DNA of 64,000 bases from Cruorifilaria tuberocauda (taxonomy: Eukaryota; Nematoda; Chromadorea; Rhabditida; Onchocercidae): NCBI GenBank assembly GCA_013365365.1, contig JABVXU010000118.1:62001-126000 (forward strand). Direction: 5' to 3'. This document shows, one piece after another, positions 25,010 through 37,787 of this stretch. Numbering within the stretch: the stretch's first letter is position 1; every line of letters starts with the position of its first letter. A program made the position numbers and the translations under genes. The notes beneath the pieces are model-generated. The model made no database searches, was not told the origin of the DNA, and was given only the letters and a program-made list of their open reading frames with translations.

Positions 25010-28000
25010 ATGTATTTGAAGATGGAGGAAGATCGATTGGGAATGTCAGTAACAGGTGATGTTACTGAGATTATGAAAGATGCAACTGGTGTAATTGGTG
25101 TATCAATTGGTGGTGGTGCACCGTATTGTCCGTGTATTTACGTGGTACAGGTTTTCGAGAATTCACCATTGGCTTTAAATGGACGAATTCAAGCGGGAGA
25201 TGAAATTGTTAGGTAGAAATTTCATTTTAAATATTTTTTATCAATTGGGTGGAATTGAAGGAACAACGGCTGATAGATTATTGTAGAAAATGTTTCAAAA
25301 TTTGAATTTAACATTGCAAAATTTATGCCAAATTTTTTACCAACTGCACAAATGAATAATAAAGTGGCTAAAATTGAATTAATTAAAGCTAACTTTACCC
25401 GAACAATAGTGATACATTTGTGATATATTGTGATTGCAATATAATTATTGTATTAAGTATTAGCTATTTATTAGAATAAATAACATGAATAGTTTGATTT
25501 CAATATATTTGACTTACTTTCAGTGTAAATGGTATTCTTGTAAAGGGAGAAAGTAAAACAGCAATTGCAAAGATGATCAAAGAAACGGAAGGATCCGTCA
25601 AGCTTGGTTTCAATGTTCTTCATGCTGAAATAGTGGATGTATATTTATATTATAGTACTCATATAAAAGCACTCGTTATTCGTGCTAACATTGAAATTCT
25701 TAATCGAATATTTAATATGCTGAGAGATTAAATAAACCTTTAGAGAGAAATTGAAATTCTCAATTCAAAATTGAAATTATAATTAATTCTTACATAATGC
25801 AAAATTTATGCGAAACAAGTAGAATATAGAGTCTTTTCATACAGTTTAAATCATTACAATATTTAGTAATTTAAATTATTTTCATAAAATTAAAAAAAAT
25901 AGAATAAGGCGTTTTTTTCTTCTACAATTATTTCTATTTTCGTAAAGTTAGAAATAATTATTTTTACCAATAACTAAATTTATTCATTTAATTAGTATTA
26001 TCGATTATTCCACTTTTCAGGGACATACATTAGATATAGCCTTAAAGAAGGTGAAGCATCGTGTTGTTGAATCGATAACTTCCGAGACAGCTGATGCATT
26101 AGGATTATCTCGAGCAATTTTATGTAATGATCTTCTCCTTCAGAAATTAAATCGTTTGGAACGTTGCTCTCAGTTGTATAAGAAACTTATCAAGCATTTC
26201 AATGCTTTACTCAATTCACATTATCATATTGCTAAAGCTCAAAAAGGTTTTTGTTTTTGTATTTTCGTCATTAGTCCGAAAAAAGTACCAACTATTAATA
26301 AATAATGTATCTTTTTTTGTTTTAATTTATGATTAAATTTTATTTTAGTTTATCTGAATTATATTCTAGATGAATGAATCTTTCATGATAAGATTATTTT
26401 AAGGAAGTGAATATTTGTGGTAATAATCTCCTAGTTGATAATTTTTTAATATGATATACATTGTTGTAATGAGAAGATATTTCTTCTCCAATAGCAATGA
26501 AAAAGTTCTTTCGAACAAGTTGTTATAACATCGCTTGAAACGAACAAACAAACAAACAAAAGAGAGAGTTTTTTTTTTTTTTGAATCATGGAAATTCTTA
26601 TACAAAATGATATAGAATTATTCGAATAGAATTTGAAATCATGAATAGAATTTTTCTTTTTTATTGCTTGCATTTTTATCTTTGTTATTCTATTTCTCTC
26701 AGAATACTTTACTTTAATTACTGTATTTTCACAAAGAATCGTTATTTGTATTTCATTTAAAGAATTAAGAAATTTTAAGGGGTTTTTTTGTCATCAAAAT
26801 CGTAACAGTTATCATCTATCATTATTCATTGTTATTCATTATCATTGTCATTTGTCATTATTCATTATCATTATCATTTATCATTATCTATTATTCCTAA
26901 AAGCCATATGGATTTTTTTTTTTTGAGGGAGGGAAGAATGTCAATTGTTTGGAAATTTTTGAACGAATGACGTGTCGTCGCGGATACTGTAAAAAATTGT
27001 TAAATAGAATAAATTAAAAGCAAAAAGAATAGATGAAATATTTGAAGAAATATTACAGTAATATATAAATTCACTGAAAGGAATATATTTTATAATTTAT
27101 TATAGAATTTGGCGATTTATTCTGTGAGATAGCAGCACGAGAAAGTTCACCAATAACTAATGAAGCATTGTCAACTTTCGGCAATACACATCGAATTCTT
27201 GAAAAGCATACCAAAAAGTTAGATATTTACTTTATTGCATATTTTGTTTTGAAATTTATTTTCAAAGAAGAAAAATTATGCTATTAAGAGTTGATTATTT
27301 TGACTTAAAAATAATTGATATGAAATTATTATTATTATTATTTAGCTTTAATGTTTGCAAGAGATGTGAATAATTTTGAATTGATATATATGTCAAAATG
27401 AATAAGTATTTCATTTCAGTCATTACTTATTTGCTTATTATATATATATTTCTGTTATAAAAATGCTATAAATGCAAAGAAAAGTTTTTTTTTTTGATGT
27501 ATTAAAATGTAATCGTGAATACTAAATGGAATGTGAAATAAATTACTCAAGTATTCTAAGTAACACATAGTTATGATTAATAGTACTTATTGCTGAACTT
27601 GAATATGTGATTTTCTGGTTTCTACTATTATTTACCACTATACTATTATTTATCATTATGATCAGTACTATTATTTATCAACGCATATCTTTGCTCTTTC
27701 TAAGTTTTCACTCTTTTTTATGAATAAAAGTTTGAATAATCTTTCTTCAAATATTTCATTTAATTTTATTGAAATCAGAGTTTGTTTCTTCATACCATCG
27801 TTAATGAATTTTATATAATTGAAATTTCAGATTGGGGAAAAGTTTGCATCCAATAGTGCATGACTTGAATACATTCGTTGAAAAGGCAATTCCAGATACA
27901 CGGTTAACTTTGAAGAAATATTTAGATGCTAAATTTGAATATTTATCATTTTGCTTGAAGTTGAAAGAAATGGACGATGAAGAAATCGAGGCAGCCAGTT

Positions 28001-29105
28001 TCGATGAACCGTTGTATCGTGTTGAAACGGGTAATTATGAATACAGGTTAATTTTATTCATAGGTAATTCATTCTTTTTTTTATTTTTCCTATACTTTCA
28101 ATATCTCATTTTATTTAAATGTTTAACATTTCCGTTTTATTGATATCTTATAAATGAAAAAGTTTATTTTAATAAAAGTTCATATAGCAAGCCTTGGACA
28201 TAGAAAAAATGATATGGTTGAAAATTTTCACTTTATCTAAAACACGTCTATTAATAGAAATTTTAAGCCAAAGTGATAAGTTTCAAGGAATTTAATTCTA
28301 TGATGCACATTTATCTCAGATTAATGTTGCGCTGCCGACAGAACAGTCATGAAAAATTCATGAAGTTACGGAAGGATGTTATGGAAAAGTTGGAATTATT
28401 GGATCAGAAACATGGTTTGTATATCTTACAGTTTCATATTATCATGTAGAGAATGAATAATGCTTCATAGTTTGATAATTTATCAAAGTTAAGAATAAAG
28501 AAGAGTGAAAAAATTCAAGTAAATAGTTCTTTTTCACATTACCAACTTCTTAAAGATTCTTTCCAGTTTAGTTACAAGAATTTTAATAATTAATTTAAAG
28601 TAATTAGGCAAAATTATGCTACATGCATTTACAGTACAAGATATCGGTGTTCAATTGTCTAATTTTGTAAAAGCCATAATGGAGACGCATGCAGAATGTC
28701 GAGATATTGTTTCTGGCGCAAATGGATCATTTCCAATTGATATTGATCTCGAGCAAGTATGTTATAAGAATTACATTATGCTTGCGATTGTTTATAGTTA
28801 TCTTATTGACTATAATCATAATCGTAATAATTTTAATACCATAACGCTTTTCATCGGCGATCCATTCAATGAAAATCGTATAAGTGACTTTAAACTATTT
28901 GTGGAAATGTTTTACTGATAATATTGGGGATGTTTGGAAAGTTTTTAGTCAATCATTACGTTATCATATTAATATAGCTTTATAACAGATCGTTCATCAA
29001 TACAACACAAACGGTCGATTGAATGAAGAAGAGGAGGAGGAAAATAGCAGGATGGAGTTAGTGGAAGAGTCGAAAGCTGAAGATCTCTTGGATTTATCTT
29101 CTTGA
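25010..29105 (+). CDS. PICK1: PRKCA-binding protein PICK1 (PDZ-BAR)
   Basis: PICK1 is a peripheral membrane adaptor that binds receptor C-termini and curves membranes in receptor and vesicle trafficking. Eight exons, 25010-25212, 25524-25638, 26021-26246, 27106-27217, 27831-28046, 28320-28414, 28635-28756 and 28989-29105, join in phase to 401 aa; the human protein has 415. The PDZ domain is at about 18-105, with the Lys23-Asp24 pair, the binding loop GVSIGGG and the membrane-contact CPC motif (40-42). The BAR/AH domain is at about 115-350, with TADALGLSRAILCND, IPDTRLTLKKYLDAKFEYLS, YRVETGNYEYR and LLDQKHVQDI. An acidic Glu-rich tail ends in DLLDLSS. The start is uncertain: ATG 25010 or 25022 (MEEDRLG), or an upstream exon 24563-24610 (16 aa, phase 0, good GTGAGT donor) spliced to 25022. 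Confidence 0.95.
26810..26897. repeat. TCATTA-type degenerate tandem repeat in a PICK1 intron
   Basis: Alternating ATTCATT, ATTATC and GTCATT units repeat for about 90 bases within the 26247-27105 intron. It is simple-sequence DNA with no further signal. Confidence 0.75.
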
Positions 29106-31596
29106 CGCTATCCGCTGGACAATTCGACTCATTTTTGATTCTTATGGCAAAGTTGAAGAATCCAAAGTCATTGTCAATTGTAAATATTCATTTGACTGAA
29201 CTAACATTGACTGACATTAATTTGCAACAAAAAAAGAAAGAAATGATTGTAGAAGTGCCAGTGAAAGACTCATTTTAACCCAATGTAGAATATAAGTCTT
29301 TAGAATATAAGCAAACAAAGGTTTCTGATCTATCAAACGAATCATTTTAATTTGCAACTTTGAACTTGACGTGTTACGAATGCTCGAGAGATTTCATGCA
29401 TCGTAGGAGCAAAAGGCATTCATTCCTTATTTCACGTAAAAAGCACTTTGAAACGCATACATTTCACGCGGGAAGAATTGTTTATCTCTGTTTAAGGAAC
29501 ATTTATCCTCTCACCACTTCATTGAAATTTAAGAGTTAAACTTCTGTGAAGTGATGAAGGATGGAATGCTTAGAACAGAGGAGATGAAAGCAAATGCGTG
29601 GCGCTCGAGGGCGAAACACAATTGATCCAGGAGATTAAGCGCTTTAGCTTCTTTCTGGATTAATGAGAGAGAGTGAGGTAAGGTCCATGAAGACACCACC
29701 AACATAAAGAGACGACGACAAGGAGATAACAACAAGCTAACGGCGCAATTATCTATCATCATCACTTTCCCTCGACACTCTTCTCTGTTCCCTCCAAAGC
29801 CGACAGGAATGGCGCAAATGCTGTATGTGGTATGACACGGGACAAGTCCAAGGGTTACAGGTAACTAGAGAAGGGGGAGATACAGACTCGTCGGGTAGGG
29901 CAAATGCGCACTCACCAATAGATAGTTCCTTCTGTCGTGCACCACTGCTATTGACATATGCGCTCCAACCACTATTCTTCACGACGCTATTCGCCTCGCT
30001 GTTCTCTGCTACGGGCGCAAATGTTCTCCATTCTTTTGTTTCTTTCTCTGACCCTTTATCGTTTCATGTCAGGACACATCTGTGGTAGGATGGAGGGGCA
30101 CCTGCTGATGACACAACTGCGCCCCTCACCCCTTAAACAACTCTTCCTCCTTTCCACGGCTTCCCTCCTATCCTTCTACTTCAGCTATTCCAGCAAGCGA
30201 TAGGCTAACTTCTCCCTATTATTTACTCGTTGTTTGTAAAATGTCACGAAACCAGACTCATCCTTGTCCACAACTCACTAAGCCTACTGATTTACCGAAC
30301 ACTCTTCCGTCTTGTCTTTCTACTTTTCTCTGTTATCATTATTACTATCACTTTTCCGGAAATGAATTCCATGATATTGTTAAATTGTGAATTTATATAT
30401 TTTGATCAGCCGTAGAAGTGTTGTAGGATTTTTCGTTTAATATGACATAATCCGGTTTGGGAATAGAAAAGTATCCGGAAGATGTTGCTAGCTGTGAAAT
30501 CAAAATTATGTTCTAACCGAATGTTCTGTAGATGGGTCCAAATATGAGTCGCAGAATAACTTATCCACCAAAGACTAATCAATCACTCAATGATTAGTTA
30601 CCTGAGATAGGCTATTACTTGGTAGTTAGTTGCCTGAGACTTAGTAACTGTCTTCGATGATTGGATCAAAAATTGTTGCGATCCGAAGAGTTTTTACTCT
30701 TCTCCAGATGTCATTCGATTATTTGCAGTTGCACTTGCATCATTTTTGTATTTCCGCGAAATATTACTCGAAACGAAGTGCACTACCGAGGATATTGCCA
30801 ACACGTATACGTGACCTTTTTCATTTTGAATTTGAGTTACGGGAGAAGATTGGAGCATATGTACGTACATGTGCTTAAATAATTTAATTCGGTATATTTT
30901 TTTCTCTCTTTCTCTCTCTCTCTCTTTCTGCCTATCAGCTCTCTCTCTTTCTGTCCTTTAGCTCTCTCTGTTTTAGCTCTCTTTCAACTCAGATCTATTC
31001 TAATTTCGAAGTAGCACTTTTCATATTCAAATAGTGCACGGGATAAGCCGATGACAGTTGAAGCTGTGGGTTCACATCACATCATTCCGTTGGGTTTTGT
31101 CAACTACCTTCGATTCATGTCAGTTCGTTTGACCTTTTTTGAATGAATACTTTTTGAATGCTCCATAAAGCGGATGTTTTTGTCTTAGTGAGAATAGAGA
31201 AGGATAGAAAAAAGGGATGTTACTATTCTGCTATAAATACGAGGAAAAAAACAACTGAAGAGGGCAAAGGTTAATAGCTGTAAGATTTTAAAAGAAATAT
31301 TATTACAAACTTGGCGGTTAATTGTTTTCCAATACATAATTTCGTTAATGGAGTTTTGGGTGCTTTGCACGTAGCGTGATTGTTTCAGTGCTTTAATTAC
31401 CTTTAATTAATAAACAATGATTAAATTCGAATTTCGGTAATTTGAGTAGTTCAATTCGCAATTTTCTTGTCGTCAAATCATTTTGCGTTGTAAGTGTTAA
31501 CTTACAGAATCTACAAATCAGCTGGGAAAAGAACATTCAAGATTCATTAAATACTTGGCAGTATTTGAAGCCATACTTCAAGTTCAAAAGTAAATC
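29106..31596. other. Intergenic PICK1-FLYWCH, with GC-richer island
   Basis: 2.5 kb without a supported coding gene. Between about 29550 and 30210 the base composition rises visibly above the surroundings and open frames appear on both strands at once, which suggests few stop triplets rather than coding. A good-looking GAG-GTAAGG splice donor occurs at 29675-29680. A small inverted repeat ACTAATCA...TGATTAGT lies near 30572-30598. A pyrimidine tract follows at 30901-30992. Confidence 0.5.
30901..30992. repeat. CT-rich tract with repeated AGCTCTCT units
   Basis: It is almost pure pyrimidine with several CTCTCTCT runs and three AGCTCTCT copies. It lies about 0.6 kb upstream of the probable FLYWCH gene start. 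It may be a GAGA-type promoter element on the other strand, or simple-sequence DNA. Confidence 0.7.
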
Positions 31597-33830
31597 ATGC
31601 CAACAGATCAGATGGGTAGTAGTTATCCTGTAGAGAGGTATTATTTCACTTTTTTTAATTGTTTATTTAAATATTTAAGTTGGGAAATGAATTCTTATGA
31701 AAAATATTGCTTGAGCTTTTTTATTATAAATTCTTAGATCGCAAATCGTAACGGTTATTTGTACATCATTTTTGCAACGTATTTTTACAAGTGGGTTAAA
31801 CTACTTTTAGTATTAACTTTAATTACATTTAGGAACCATTGCATTATTTACATCATTGATCAAATTGAATTCATTACTATTTATTAATTGAATTTTCAGT
31901 AGCTAATTGCACAATGACATTTCTTTCCTGTTTAAAATATTTTTCATTTTGAAATAAAATATTTTTCAGTTTCATTGATTGCAAGTAATTTCAGCGATGG
32001 TGAAGACACTAAAGGATCAGTGAGCGCAGAAACATCTTCGTTTTCGCTAGATATAACTGCCCGAGGACGACCACTAATCATTTTTAAAGGATACGAGCAT
32101 CGTCAAGTTCGAGTTGATCGAGCACGTAATTTAAAGGCTTATCGGTATCATTTCTAATTATTCACATAATGCACTTGAGTTATTAGCATGTTTGCGTTAC
32201 ATCCTACCGAGATTCAAAATATGAAATGTTTTGAATCTCAACAAGATGTAATGTTCATTATTTTTCTCTTTTGTTTATTTCTTTAGATGCATCAAGAAGA
32301 AATGTAAAGGACGTCTACACACCGATTATAATGATACAAATGTGAGAATTGTTAGCGAGCACGTTCATGAACCAAATTTCGACGCCGAATTTGTTAGTTT
32401 TTTTCTTTTTTAATTTGATTGAATATGTCTTTAACAGTTGATATTTTTGATGAATGAATACATTTACAACTTTCTTTCAAGTTTTATATGTTATTTATTT
32501 AGAAGCGACGAAGACGTACACTACTTCGAGAATTGGCTCAGAAAGGCAATGTTTCTCCATCTCAGATAATTCAGAAAGCTCGAGATCTCGAGATGCAATA
32601 CCATGATGTTTGTGAAGCTACAAAAACGAGTTACGCAGCTGAAAGACGGTACAACTTTTCTTTCTTTTTTCTCATTTCGTAGCAAATCGAATATAACTTT
32701 TAACTGAATAACAAACACAAAGCGAAACGTAGAATTAAAAACGATTTCATATACAATGTAGTACACGTGATGCATATGAATTCATCACTTTGTTTTAGAT
32801 ACATTCAACGTTACTGGAATCGGCAAAAACAGCAGGAATTTTCCAATGGATTATTGCCAGTAAAACATCAGGTTTGAGATTTTTTTTGCTGTTCCTGTTT
32901 AATGGAAAGGATAAAAGATAAAAAGATATGAAAACGATTGAATATATTTCATGACATATGATTTAATCATAAATATCATAATTATAGAATGTTATAAAAT
33001 TTGTCACTGACTTTAGCTTATTTTTGAGTCGATTTTTTGTTCTAAGAAAATTTATTCAATTTAGATTTCAGTGAAATATTATAACTTTAAGAAATATTTA
33101 TTGATATTCATCTTATTCCGTTTATTGTGTTTGCAATTGACAAGACTAAATACTGCTTTCTTATGGAATATTTGAAGGAATAGAATTTCATAAGTTCAAT
33201 TTTATACTGTTTATATTATGTTGATATTTTGCTTCACTCACTTACTCATAGTTTGTACTTGCGTTTTAATTATGCTCACTATATCACTGATTTCAATATT
33301 TTTAGGTAATGGATTTGAAAATGGAACGGGAAGAGGATGATGAAAATAGAACAGGAAGAGGAGAAGAACGCGTTGACAGGTCATCTTTGTTTTCAGGCGA
33401 TTCTCTTCAGCTATCTGAGCAATTTAATCAGTTTTTACAAATGACCACTAATGGTGGTGCAACTAGCGGTGGCGCTTCAACTATGAATGTTTATTTAAAC
33501 TTATTGTTGCAACAGATGCTTTCAAATGCAGTGGGAAATAACTCAAACAGCAATTCGCAGGAAGCAGATGATTATTGTTCATCAAATTCCTCACATCAGG
33601 ATCAGTTTTCATCATCGAACATGAAGCAGACATCGGTTGATGCAGGAATTCAAACGAATAACGATGAATCCGGAATTCGTGCACCTGTTCATGATGCCGC
33701 AGTACGTGACACATTAGCTCTAGAACTGGGAACCATTCTGGCAAAAAAATTTTGGCCTCAGCATTATTTGCGCGAAGATAAACTGAAACTTATGGTTGAT
33801 GTTATTGGTAAGCTGCTCGCTTGCTGTTAA
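31597..33830 (+). CDS. FLYWCH-type zinc-finger protein (PEB-1/FLH-like)
   Basis: This is a likely nuclear DNA-binding protein. Exons: a tentative first exon 31597-31615 (MPTDQM), then 31970-32144, 32287-32392, 32503-32648, 32799-32871 and 33306-33830, joining in phase to about 347 aa. The FLYWCH domain spans residues 38-95: RPLIIFKGYEHRQVRVDR, then KAYRC with Cys66 and Cys71 (CIKKKC), KGRL, and the HVH pair (His90, His92). A basic segment KRRRR follows, then a Ser/Asn/Gln-rich region and a conserved-looking tail near ALELGTILAKKFWPQHYLRE. Because ATG 31597 is joined by an assumed GTAGTA donor, the start is uncertain. At the 3' end a strong GTAAGC donor at 33812 may splice onward instead of using the stop at 33828. 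The similarity to C. elegans PEB-1 or FLH proteins is family-level only. Confidence 0.82.
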
Positions 33831-35511
33831 TTTCAGTTTACATTGCTTAGTAGCTTTAGGATATGATAGTCAGTGTTATTATTCAACAATAAAAAATATC
33901 TATTCGGATTTTATTCCAAAAAACCAAAAAAGATTCTTGATCTCAGGTGGGTACTTTTCAGGTAACCTTTCAGAAACATGCAATTTAGAATTATCAAAAT
34001 TATTGTTTTTTTAAATCTCTAGTCTATGTAAGGCAAACATGAATTTGGCACTTTTTCAGTTGGTAACTGCGTCTTTGATACAAAAGAACAAAATACTTTC
34101 GTATCTTCTGAAGGAATGATTTAGATTCTGAAATTCAAGTAGAGTTTATATATATATACATTTTATACTTCTACTACATAATCTCGAATATTTCATGGAC
34201 TTCTATTCTCAGGATTACAGTGGAATAACTTCAAGGTATGTACAAGTATGTGAATATATGTTCTTAAGCTACTTGTTTGTTGTAATTTGTAATATCGGGA
34301 AATTAAGTACATAAAGCAGGCTGCATTTGAAATTCATTCCAAGATTTTAGTTAATGGATTTTTATGTTAAATTTCATATAAAATTTATCTCTATGGTTCT
34401 TGTGCATACTGAATTGTTGAATTTATTGAATAGTAAGTTTTTCCTGTTCAATATATTTTAACTTACAAGCTTGCTCGTTTTATATTTCATGTGCCAAATT
34501 ATCTTTCCAATATATTGCTGAATCCTTCATCAAGCTTGAAAAGTTATTGTGCATTTTTCATATTGTTATGCAAAAATGCGTTTGAATGTAAGCCGATCAA
34601 ATGGAATTTGTGAATAATGTTAGCTAATATTTGAAACATGCAATTACCATATTTATACATATGTATGCTAATCTTTGTTTGCAGAACTAAATTTTTTTGT
34701 GTTTTTATGTTTTACCTCAATTTTCTGGACAGAAATTCATTATCTTCAGTCATATTCAAGTTTCGAAATAGGATTTGTGATCAACATTTTTCTTTTGTGC
34801 AATTCAAATTTAAAACATAAATTCTAGACTTGTATTCACTTTTTTCTGTGGAATCCCTAACAATTCATCATCTACTGAACTAGAATTGATAAACAGGATC
34901 GTACGAGGTGATGAGAAGTCCATTATCAATAATACTGTAGTTTAGAATTCGTCTAAAAAATTACTCCATCGTTACATTGTATCAAGTAGCATGATAGAGA
35001 TATAATTTTTTTCACTTATTCTGAATTGCAGCTATAACAAAATCAGATTGAGATTAGAATTTGATAATTATTTTAGAAACAAATCTGAAAAATTGTTTAA
35101 TTTGTCGCGAAAAAAAAAGTTTCATGCAGAATCAGAATGTTCTTTTTCGACTTTTCTTAGTATCATAACTTCAACATTTGATGTTCTTACTGAAGGAAAA
35201 ATTTGAGGATTAATTATGATGTGGAATTCCAAATGTGTTATATTTTGGAAATTTCTCTGCTATTCTGAAATTCATTAGATTTTCTTGGATGAATTTTCAT
35301 GAAATTTATTAGCATCGATTGCATTTCAATTAGTAACAGAATGAATCACTGTGATATATTTAAATTTTCTTTAATCATTTCAAAAAAAAGCCTTTATTTT
35401 ACATTTGCAGGTTTTTGTATATTTTATTCATTATTTACTCGAATCAATTACGTGGAATAGCGCGGAAAGATGTAAATCACAAAGTCAGATCTAATCCTTG
35501 CATGTTAATAA
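33831..35511. other. Convergent intergenic region between FLYWCH and ground-like genes
   Basis: AT-rich sequence. It may hold further 3' exons of the FLYWCH gene: 34214-34236, bounded by CTCAG and GTATGT, would fit in phase. TTTATT at 35393-35398 is the likely minus-strand poly(A) signal of the ground-like gene. No other feature is recognised. Confidence 0.5.
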
Positions 35512-37787
35512 TTATAAAAGTAACATATAAGCATAGCAGCTTACATCACCTTTAGTGGCCTGACAGAACAATTCTGTATTGGTCAGAAATGAAAAATTGT
35601 TCTTGGAACATATCACATTGAAATGACCACCAAATTTTGCTTCAGCTGCTAACTGAATCAATTTTTTCGATACATTCAAATCCATTCCGATATTCTGCAA
35701 TATCATTTTCGGAAGATTAATTAAAAACTTCAGCAGTCATTAGTTAATATAAATGAGGGATCTTTTTACTTGGCAAAAAGTTTCATTGTTTGTTAAGTTG
35801 ATAGAATTCTTTTGGTTAGAATTGGAATAATGAAAACCCAGAATGTGAAATGTGAAATATTAGCAAGAAATTGTTGAGTATATTCGTAGCTTAGTATGAA
35901 ATTAACAGGATAAAATTTGTTGTTATAGTTGTTTTAAGGAAACAAACATATTCAAGTTGAAAACTATGGAAAGACGGATTTTTCTGCTTATCAGTTACAT
36001 TAAATTTTGTTGCATGAATAACCCTATTTTACTTTACCTCAAGCATGATGGTTTTAAGTTTGTTATTATTGCATTCCAAATCGTTGGTGATGATAAGAGA
36101 TGATATTGGTACTGGCCTGATGGGTTCATGTATTTCTCCCGTTCCATTTTTGAATTCTTCAATTGCATCCAAAATATCAGCCACTTCTTCATCCTTCACA
36201 TTTCTCGCTTTCTGTAGTTTTATCAGGAATGCACGAATGAAACGTCAGGGGAAAAAATTTTATGACAATAAATCAGAAAAGTAAAGGTTAATTCATGTTC
36301 CATCATGCAAATTTGCAGTGGCGATGAGATGTGCATTTAATCTCTCACGTTACATTCGTGAATCAGTCAAGTATCTTCCCATTGTATCCCTTTCTTCAGA
36401 AAATTTTAAAATAGAAATTAGGAATTTCTCAGGATTTATGGGAAATCTGAAGAAGAATTTGTCAAGATTTATGGATATTCTAGATGGAAAAGAAATCTCT
36501 CATTCTAATACCTCAATAGAATGTGATTTACTTCTTGAGATATTTCCACGTTTTGATTTCTTCGTCGATTGTGTCACTTTTTGTTGCTGAAAAAAAACTT
36601 TGAAATTTATGAAAGTCACATTCCTGATTTATAACTAATCATCTGATATCTATTGTCTTCTCCACCGATCCATCCTTCAATGCAAGAAATTTAATCCATA
36701 CACTAGAATTTCGCTGCTGCTTCTTGTACAATGGTACAGTAGTAAATGACTGTACCGGTACTGTATATGTTGGCTGTTGCACTGGCTGTATTTCGTATTG
36801 TGATTCAGGTATTACATTGTTGTAATCCGGATACAGTTGTGATATCGACTGTTGTAGTGATCTGGATGAATAGCTGTCGGGTATTTGAGGAGATATTGCA
36901 TAGACAGATGAAATAGATTCCGGCAATGAACTGATCTAAATGTACAAATTAAATTAGATTCCAGCAATAGATTAGTCTAAGATCGATAAGCTTAATTAAG
37001 TCCTCATAATGAATTGATTTAAAACTGATTAGTTTGATAACATTTAACAAATAATAGGAAATATTTGATATATCATAATGTTGCAAAACGTCAGATCCGT
37101 CATATATATCATAATTAAAATGATTTAATTTTATGAATATTTAGCAATATTTAATTTCCTCAATTAAAAAGTTTTGTTTCACAATGCATAAAAGATATTA
37201 TTAAGAAATTAAAAAAAAGTGAAAGGATAGTAAATTAATGAAAGGGAAATTGGAGCGCTCAGTCTATTTTTTCTAACAAAATGAAAAAGAGGAAATCAAG
37301 AAAAAGGTCAAATCAAGATATAGTATCATGCATCATTAGTTTTTAATGCTTATTACTAAATTAGAAATTTTAATAGGAAAAGCGAGGAATTGCTGACCTT
37401 AATTACTGTAATATTTCATTTCATAGGTGAAAGTATACCAATGAAGATTACCTGATAAATTTGATCGGTAACAGGTAATGAAAGCGGAAAAGACGAAGGA
37501 ATAGCATATCCAAGTGACGGTGTTGGTGGTTGCAAAGCAAACATATTATTAGCGGGATAATTGCACAATATTTGACAAAATGATTCTAAAATGAATTTAA
37601 ATTTAAATTTAATTTAACATTAAATTAGAAGATGTATGGTAGATCCTTCAGAAATATCGAAAATTCAAATTTGAATTTATTTTCAGAAATATTTACCGGG
37701 AATAGTTAATGGAAAACAGCAATCAAATGCGGTTTCATAAGATGGAAATAGTAGAATACATTCAAATAATATCACGATTTTCTTCAT
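35512..37787 (-). CDS. Secreted ground-like domain protein (hedgehog-related, GRL type)
   Basis: Nematode ground-like proteins are secreted cuticle- or matrix-associated relatives of the hedgehog-related families. Minus-strand exons 37787-37697, 37585-37452, 36935-36702, 36586-36512, 36211-36038 and 35694-35512 join in phase to 296 aa. A signal peptide (MKKIVILFECILLFPSYETA) is followed by two Cys-bearing stretches (DCCFP, FCQILC), then a Pro/Gln/Ser/Tyr-rich low-complexity region, a basic KKSKRGN site that could be cleaved, and the C-terminal ground-like domain (about 222-296). The domain's four Cys are 225 (LEC), 265 (FNVICS), 280 (ELFCQ) and 289 (DVSCYAY). An AG four bases upstream of the ATG (37793-37792) suggests trans-splicing. 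The exon 3 donor could also be at 36666. Domain identity rests on the LK.IML, FNVICS and SCYAY pattern. Confidence 0.9.

Noticed and set aside
29529..30203. Several overlapping open frames on both strands
   Set aside because: They overlap each other in many frames within a GC-richer island, which points to fewer chance stops. None has a domain.
33481..33744. Minus-strand open frame of 87 codons
   Set aside because: It is antisense to the last FLYWCH exon.
36318..36590. Plus-strand open frame of 90 codons
   Set aside because: It lies antisense to an exon and intron of the ground-like gene; the minus-strand exon at 36586-36512 has proper splice sites and phase.
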